Origin: JAEVLT01 sp050496765 | GTDB taxonomy: Bacteria; Bacillota; Bacilli; Bacillales; Cytobacillaceae | Length of the DNA: 64,000 bases | Direction of reading: 5' to 3' | Assembly: GCF_050496765.1 (NCBI RefSeq) | Contig: NZ_JBNWEO010000005.1 | Location: forward strand, 1 to 64,000 | Part shown: positions 60,578-64,000 of the stretch, piece by piece | Numbering within the stretch: the stretch's first letter is position 1 | How the letters are laid out: each line of letters starts with the position of its first letter | Notes under the pieces: model-generated | Databases searched by the model: none | Seen by the model: the letters and a program-made list of their open reading frames with translations, nothing else | What the model was told of the DNA's origin: nothing | Translations under genes and position numbers: made by a program

Positions 60578-61108
60578 ATGAGAAGGACGACCCGTTATCC
60601 CGTCGAGGGAGCAAACTCGTTGTGGCATGTGTACAAAACCGTGCCGTTTTGGAAAGTTGTCAAAAATTTTATTGTCATTGAGCTTGCGCGCTATACCCCT
60701 TTTTTGGGAATGAAAAATTGGCTTTATCGTACGTTTTTGCGGATGGAGGTGGGCGAGCAAACATCCTTTGCTTTAATGGTCATGCTTGATATCATGTTTC
60801 CGGAAAAAATCAGCGTCGGTCGCAATACGGTTATTGGCTACAATACGACCATTTTGGCCCATGAATACTTAATTCGCGAGTATCGGCTCGGCGAGATTGT
60901 GATTGGTGATGAGGTCATGATTGGTGCAAATTCCACGATCTTGCCAGGCGTAACCATTGGCGACGGGGCGGTTGTTTCAGCTGGAACCCTTGTTCATAAA
61001 GATGTCCCGCCCGGCGCATTTGTCGGTGGCAACCCGATGCGGGTGATTTATACAAAAGAAGAATTGGCACAGCGGTGGGCCGACGATCCAATCCATGGGA
61101 AAAACTAA
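60578..61108 (+). CDS. yvoF: Hexapeptide-repeat acyltransferase (YvoF-like)
   Basis: The 176-residue enzyme has left-handed beta-helix hexapeptide repeats (KISVGRNTVIGYNTTILAHE, IVIGDEVMIGANSTILPGVTIGDGAVV) with a loop histidine, typical of O-acetyltransferases using acetyl-CoA. Its substrate is unknown. It is the last gene of the hprK-yvoD-ppaX cluster, starting nine bases after ppaX, and ends in a strong terminator. Confidence 0.88.
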   Translation: MRRTTRYPVEGANSLWHVYKTVPFWKVVKNFIVIELARYTPFLGMKNWLYRTFLRMEVGEQTSFALMVMLDIMFPEKISVGRNTVIGYNTTILAHEYLIREYRLGEIVIGDEVMIGANSTILPGVTIGDGAVVSAGTLVHKDVPPGAFVGGNPMRVIYTKEELAQRWADDPIHGKN

Positions 61109-61139
61109 CGCCTGGTGAAAAAGCCAGGCGTTTCGTTTT
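61107..61139 (+). terminator. Terminator of the hprK cluster
   Basis: AACGCCTGG/CCAGGCGTT stem followed by TCGTTTT; it includes the yvoF stop codon. Confidence 0.85.
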
Positions 61140-61208
61140 GGGGAAAATAGCGGATTTGAATTATTTTTTTATAAAAAGTGGGGTTGATTTAATGGGATAA
61201 AATGGAAA

Positions 61209-61353
61209 TACGGATAAATGGAAAAATCCCGCGGATAAAAGCAGAAAACCCGCGGATAAAAGCAGAAAACCCGCGGATAAACAGGAAAATCCCCCGGATA
61301 GAAGCAGTAATCTCACGGATAACGAATAAAAATTCGCGGATAAGCGGGATTCC
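61209..61353. repeat. 21-bp tandem repeats, locus 3
   Basis: Seven units of 21 bp start at 61209; the second and third (from 61230 and 61251, CGCGGATAAAAGCAGAAAAC plus C) are identical and the others degenerate. They lie in the gap between yvoF and hisZ. Because 21 is a multiple of three the array reads as an open frame, but nothing suggests translation. From 61354 to the hisZ promoter nothing else is recognised. Confidence 0.85.
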
Positions 61354-61525
61354 CCCCATCCATTTTCAAAAAATCTCCAAAAAGGTTCCCAATTTTAAAG
61401 AGTAATTGGTTGACGGGCTGGCAAATGAGCGGTAAACTTTAATTTATTAGCATATTAGCGAACTAAAGCAAAAGGATGACACCAACCCATACGAATAAAT
61501 TCCAAAATCGAAGCAATGTTCACAA

Positions 61526-61553
61526 TTGACAAGCAAATATGGTTTAATAATGA
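61526..61553 (+). promoter_or_regulatory. Promoter of the histidine operon
   Basis: Perfect TTGACA at 61526-61531, 16 bases, then a weak -10 (TAATGA). No T-box motif follows. Confidence 0.5.
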
Positions 61554-61597
61554 TAGTTTGAAACAAAAAACAAAAGTCTTGAAAAAGGATTGATAGG

Positions 61598-62782
61598 ATG
61601 AGCCGCTTGTTTATGTTTGAAAAGCCTCTTGGTATGAGAGACACACTTCCAGACCTACATGAAAGAAAACATCGCCTTCGATCGGTAATGGAAGAAGCGA
61701 TTAAACGGTGGGGCTATTCGTTTATTGAAACGCCTACCTTGGAATATTATGAAACAGTTGGTGCCGCATCCGCGATTCTCGATCAGCAGCTTTTTAAATT
61801 GCTAGACCGTGAAGGCCATACGCTTGTATTGCGGCCAGATATGACAGCGCCGATTGCAAGGGTCGCTGCCTCAAAACTGTTAAAAGAAGATCTGCCCTTA
61901 AGAATCGCCTATTCCGCTAACGTATTTCGCGCCCAGCAGCGGGAAGGCGGCAGACCGGCTGAATTTGAGCAAATCGGCGTCGAATTCATGAATGATGAAA
62001 CGGTTTCAAGCGATGCAGAAGTCATTGCTCTTATGGTCTCTTCCTTAAAAGAAACTGGATTAAACGACTTCCGGATATCGATCGGACAGATCGCCTTTGT
62101 CCAAGAACTATTTTTGCAAATATTGGGGAACGAAGACAGGGCGAATGCTTTGCAGCGTTTTCTATATGAAAAAAATTATGTCGGATACCGTGACCATGTG
62201 AACACTTTGTCATTGTCTTCCATCGACAAGCAAAGACTGCTCGGGCTGCTTGACTTGCGAGGCGGGGAGGAAGTCATCGAAAAGGCGCTTGAATTGATAG
62301 AAAACGGGAAAGGTAAAGAAGCAATTTTACAATTAAAAGAATTGTGGGATGCTATCAATGATTACGGGGAACAAGACAAGGTGAAGTTCGATTTAACGCT
62401 CATCAGCCATATGAGCTATTACACAGGTATTTTATTTGAGGTCTATGCCGGCCGTGTCGGATTTGCACTTGGCAATGGCGGGCGGTATGGGTTGCTTGAG
62501 AAATTTGGCAAGTCAGCAAGTGCAACGGGGTTTGCAATCCGGCTTGATTGGCTGCTTGAGGCTCTTGGAGAAACGGCTGACAGTGCTTCTTTTCATTGCA
62601 TTCTTTTCAGTCAGGAACGGCGCAAAGAGGCATTCCAATTAGCTAAAAAAATGCATAATGAAGGAAAACGAACCGTTTTACAGGACATTAACGGTGTAAA
62701 AAATATTGATGCTTATTCCAAGAAATTTGCAGATACGATTTATCTTTTAGGAAAAGCAGGAAAGGAGCCTGCAAATGACTAA
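61598..62782 (+). CDS. hisZ: ATP phosphoribosyltransferase regulatory subunit
   Basis: The 394-residue protein is a catalytically inactive relative of histidyl-tRNA synthetase (class II core: MFEKPLGMRDTLPD at the start, LVLRPDMTAPIAR motif 2-like, and FALGNGGRYGLLEKFG late). With the short-form HisG it makes the first enzyme of histidine synthesis and gives feedback control by histidine. AAAGGA lies about ten bases before the ATG. It overlaps hisG by eight bases. Confidence 0.95.
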   Translation: MSRLFMFEKPLGMRDTLPDLHERKHRLRSVMEEAIKRWGYSFIETPTLEYYETVGAASAILDQQLFKLLDREGHTLVLRPDMTAPIARVAASKLLKEDLPLRIAYSANVFRAQQREGGRPAEFEQIGVEFMNDETVSSDAEVIALMVSSLKETGLNDFRISIGQIAFVQELFLQILGNEDRANALQRFLYEKNYVGYRDHVNTLSLSSIDKQRLLGLLDLRGGEEVIEKALELIENGKGKEAILQLKELWDAINDYGEQDKVKFDLTLISHMSYYTGILFEVYAGRVGFALGNGGRYGLLEKFGKSASATGFAIRLDWLLEALGETADSASFHCILFSQERRKEAFQLAKKMHNEGKRTVLQDINGVKNIDAYSKKFADTIYLLGKAGKEPAND

Positions 62783-63407
62783 AGTGCTGACGATTGCGAT
62801 GCCAAAAGGGCGCATTTTTGAAGAAGCAGCCGATCTTTTACGGAAAGCCGGTTATCAATTACCGCCGGAATTCGATGAAAACCGAAAATTGATCATTGAT
62901 GTAGAAGAAGAAGGACTGCGGTTTATTTTAGCAAAGCCGATGGATGTTCCGACCTATGTGGAACACGGTGTCGCCGATTTGGGGATTGCCGGAAAAGATG
63001 TAATGCTGGAAGAAGAGCGCGATGTGTACGAACTGCTTGATTTGAAAATCAGCGCCTGCTACTTGGCGGTTGCCGGAATGCCAGAAACGAAGATGAGCGA
63101 TGTGGCGCCAAGGGTGGCAACGAAGTATCCGAACGTTGCGGCAGCATATTTTCGCGAGCAGGGAGAGCAAGTGGAAATTATCAAGCTGAATGGGTCGATT
63201 GAGCTTGCTCCGATGATCGGATTATCTGACCGGATTGTTGACATTGTTTCAACGGGAAGGACATTAAAGGAAAACGGACTTGTCGAGTACGAACGGATTG
63301 TTGATGTTACCTCAAGATTGATTGTCAACCCTGTCAGCTACCGGATGAATGATGACCGAATCAGCGAACTCGTTTCGCGCCTAAGTAAAGTAGTGGCGGA
63401 GGGGTAA
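62775..63407 (+). CDS. hisG: ATP phosphoribosyltransferase, short form
   Basis: The 210-residue enzyme joins ATP and PRPP, the committed step of histidine synthesis. Landmarks: IAMPKGRIFEEAADLLRKAG at the start, the VEHGVADLGIAGKDV loop and the PRPP-binding IVDIVSTGRTLKENGL near residue 155. It lacks the C-terminal regulatory domain of long-form HisG, which is why hisZ is needed. AAAGGAG precedes its ATG within hisZ. Confidence 0.97.
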   Translation: MTKVLTIAMPKGRIFEEAADLLRKAGYQLPPEFDENRKLIIDVEEEGLRFILAKPMDVPTYVEHGVADLGIAGKDVMLEEERDVYELLDLKISACYLAVAGMPETKMSDVAPRVATKYPNVAAAYFREQGEQVEIIKLNGSIELAPMIGLSDRIVDIVSTGRTLKENGLVEYERIVDVTSRLIVNPVSYRMNDDRISELVSRLSKVVAEG

Positions 63408-63411
63408 TCGA

Positions 63412-64000
63412 ATGAAAATTTTTCAAGTAAAAGACGTGCAATCGATTAAACGCTCGATTGAATCCGGTACAGCGGAACAGCTGGCCGTTGTCCAAAGCAT
63501 TATTGCCGACGTTCGTAAAAACGGCGATCAGGCATTAAAAAACTACACCGAAAAGTTTGACCGGGTTGCCCTTGAATCATTGGTAGTTAGCGAAACAGAA
63601 CTAGCCGAAGCGTATGATCAGGTCGATTCAAATTTTGTTGAAGTCGTAAAAGAAGCGGCGGAAAACATTCGCATTTTCCATGCAAAACAGCTGCGGTCCT
63701 CCTGGATGACAACTGAAGAAAACGGAACGATTCTCGGGCAAAAAATCATCCCGCTTGATTCTGTTGGCGTGTACGTTCCTGGGGGAACCGCGGCATACCC
63801 ATCATCTGTGCTAATGAACGTGATTCCGGCCAAGGTTGCCGGGGTAGAGCGAATTGTGATGGTATCGCCGCCGAACGAAAATGGAAAACTTCCGCCGGCA
63901 GTACTCGTTGCTGCAAAGGAAGCGGGCGTGAAGGAAATCTATAAAGTGGGCGGGGCACAGGCAATTGCAGCGCTTGCCTATGGAACAGAATCGATTTCTA
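63412..64000 (+). CDS. hisD: Histidinol dehydrogenase, 5' part only
   Basis: The first 196 codons of hisD, cut by the window end. It starts four bases after hisG with GGAGGGG eight bases upstream. The visible part is typical: an N-terminal helical region, VRKNGDQALKNYTEKFD near residue 30, the PLDSVGVYVPGGTAAYPSS stretch near 115 and KVGGAQAIAALAYGT at the edge. The enzyme carries out the last two oxidations of histidine synthesis. The frame is open to the edge. Confidence 0.95.
   Translation, partial: MKIFQVKDVQSIKRSIESGTAEQLAVVQSIIADVRKNGDQALKNYTEKFDRVALESLVVSETELAEAYDQVDSNFVEVVKEAAENIRIFHAKQLRSSWMTTEENGTILGQKIIPLDSVGVYVPGGTAAYPSSVLMNVIPAKVAGVERIVMVSPPNENGKLPPAVLVAAKEAGVKEIYKVGGAQAIAALAYGTESIS

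Noticed and set aside
61202..61405. Small gene made of seven-residue repeats
   Set aside because: The open frame is a by-product of the 21-bp repeat; it has no ribosome site and the repeats degenerate without regard to the frame.
61354..61597. Histidine T-box leader before hisZ
   Set aside because: No AGGGTGG-type T-box motif or specifier-stem structure is seen, only a promoter.

Overview
The window is a 64-kb piece of a low- to mid-GC Firmicute chromosome, almost certainly a spore-forming member of the Bacillaceae. The backbone follows the gene order known from Bacillus subtilis: hpf-secA-prfB-cccB-ftsE-ftsX-(M23 hydrolase)-ctpB-minJ on the left, and csbA-uvrB-uvrA-yvlB-hprK-yvoD-ppaX-yvoF-hisZ-hisG-hisD on the right. 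No rRNA or tRNA gene was recognised.

Layout. 0-2 kb: a DDE transposase with zinc-ribbon motifs, followed by a large nested inverted repeat. 2-3.2 kb: a YdbM-like acyl-CoA dehydrogenase. 3.4-6.4 kb: a flagellum-linked group (YlqG, YlqH, YaaR, FlaG) with two SigD-like promoters but no hag, fliD, fliS or fliT. 6.9-22 kb: ribosome hibernation, Sec secretion, release factor 2 (with its programmed frameshift), cytochrome c-551, FtsEX with a murein hydrolase, CtpB and MinJ. 22-30 kb: accessory genes (decayed TniQ gene, ABC transporter with TetR regulator, VOC protein, heptad-repeat coiled coil, DinB-like protein, sensor-less chemoreceptor, adenylating enzyme).

30.4-38.1 kb is the most interesting part: a selenium/sulfur locus. 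A LysR regulator is divergent from selD, whose codon 17 is an in-frame TGA exactly where the catalytic Cys/Sec of SelD lies. The next gene, a TDT/TehA-like membrane protein, also reads through an in-frame TGA (codon 322) into 63 more codons of membrane protein. Downstream of each TGA lies a short hairpin with the same three-base loop and flanking loop-proximal bases, as expected of bacterial SECIS elements. A DsrE-family protein, a methyltransferase, a NifS-like desulfurase, an ArsR-rhodanese fusion and an MFS transporter follow in the same direction.

38-49 kb: a large membrane protein, YuiD, a 13-unit array of exact 52-bp repeats between two matching terminators, a sodium-solute symporter with its small DUF3311 partner and a LytS/LytT-type two-component system, a glycosyltransferase/acyltransferase pair and a DUF2071 protein. 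49-64 kb: csbA, a CDF metal exporter behind a Fur-like box, the SOS-controlled uvrBA operon, yvlB, a leaderless amidase, the hprK cluster (without lgt) and the start of the histidine operon.

A recurring theme is intergenic tandem repetition. Three separate gaps (6.5, 38.3 and 61.2 kb) carry degenerate 21-bp units, and two others (14.8 and 41 kb) carry 52-53-bp units.
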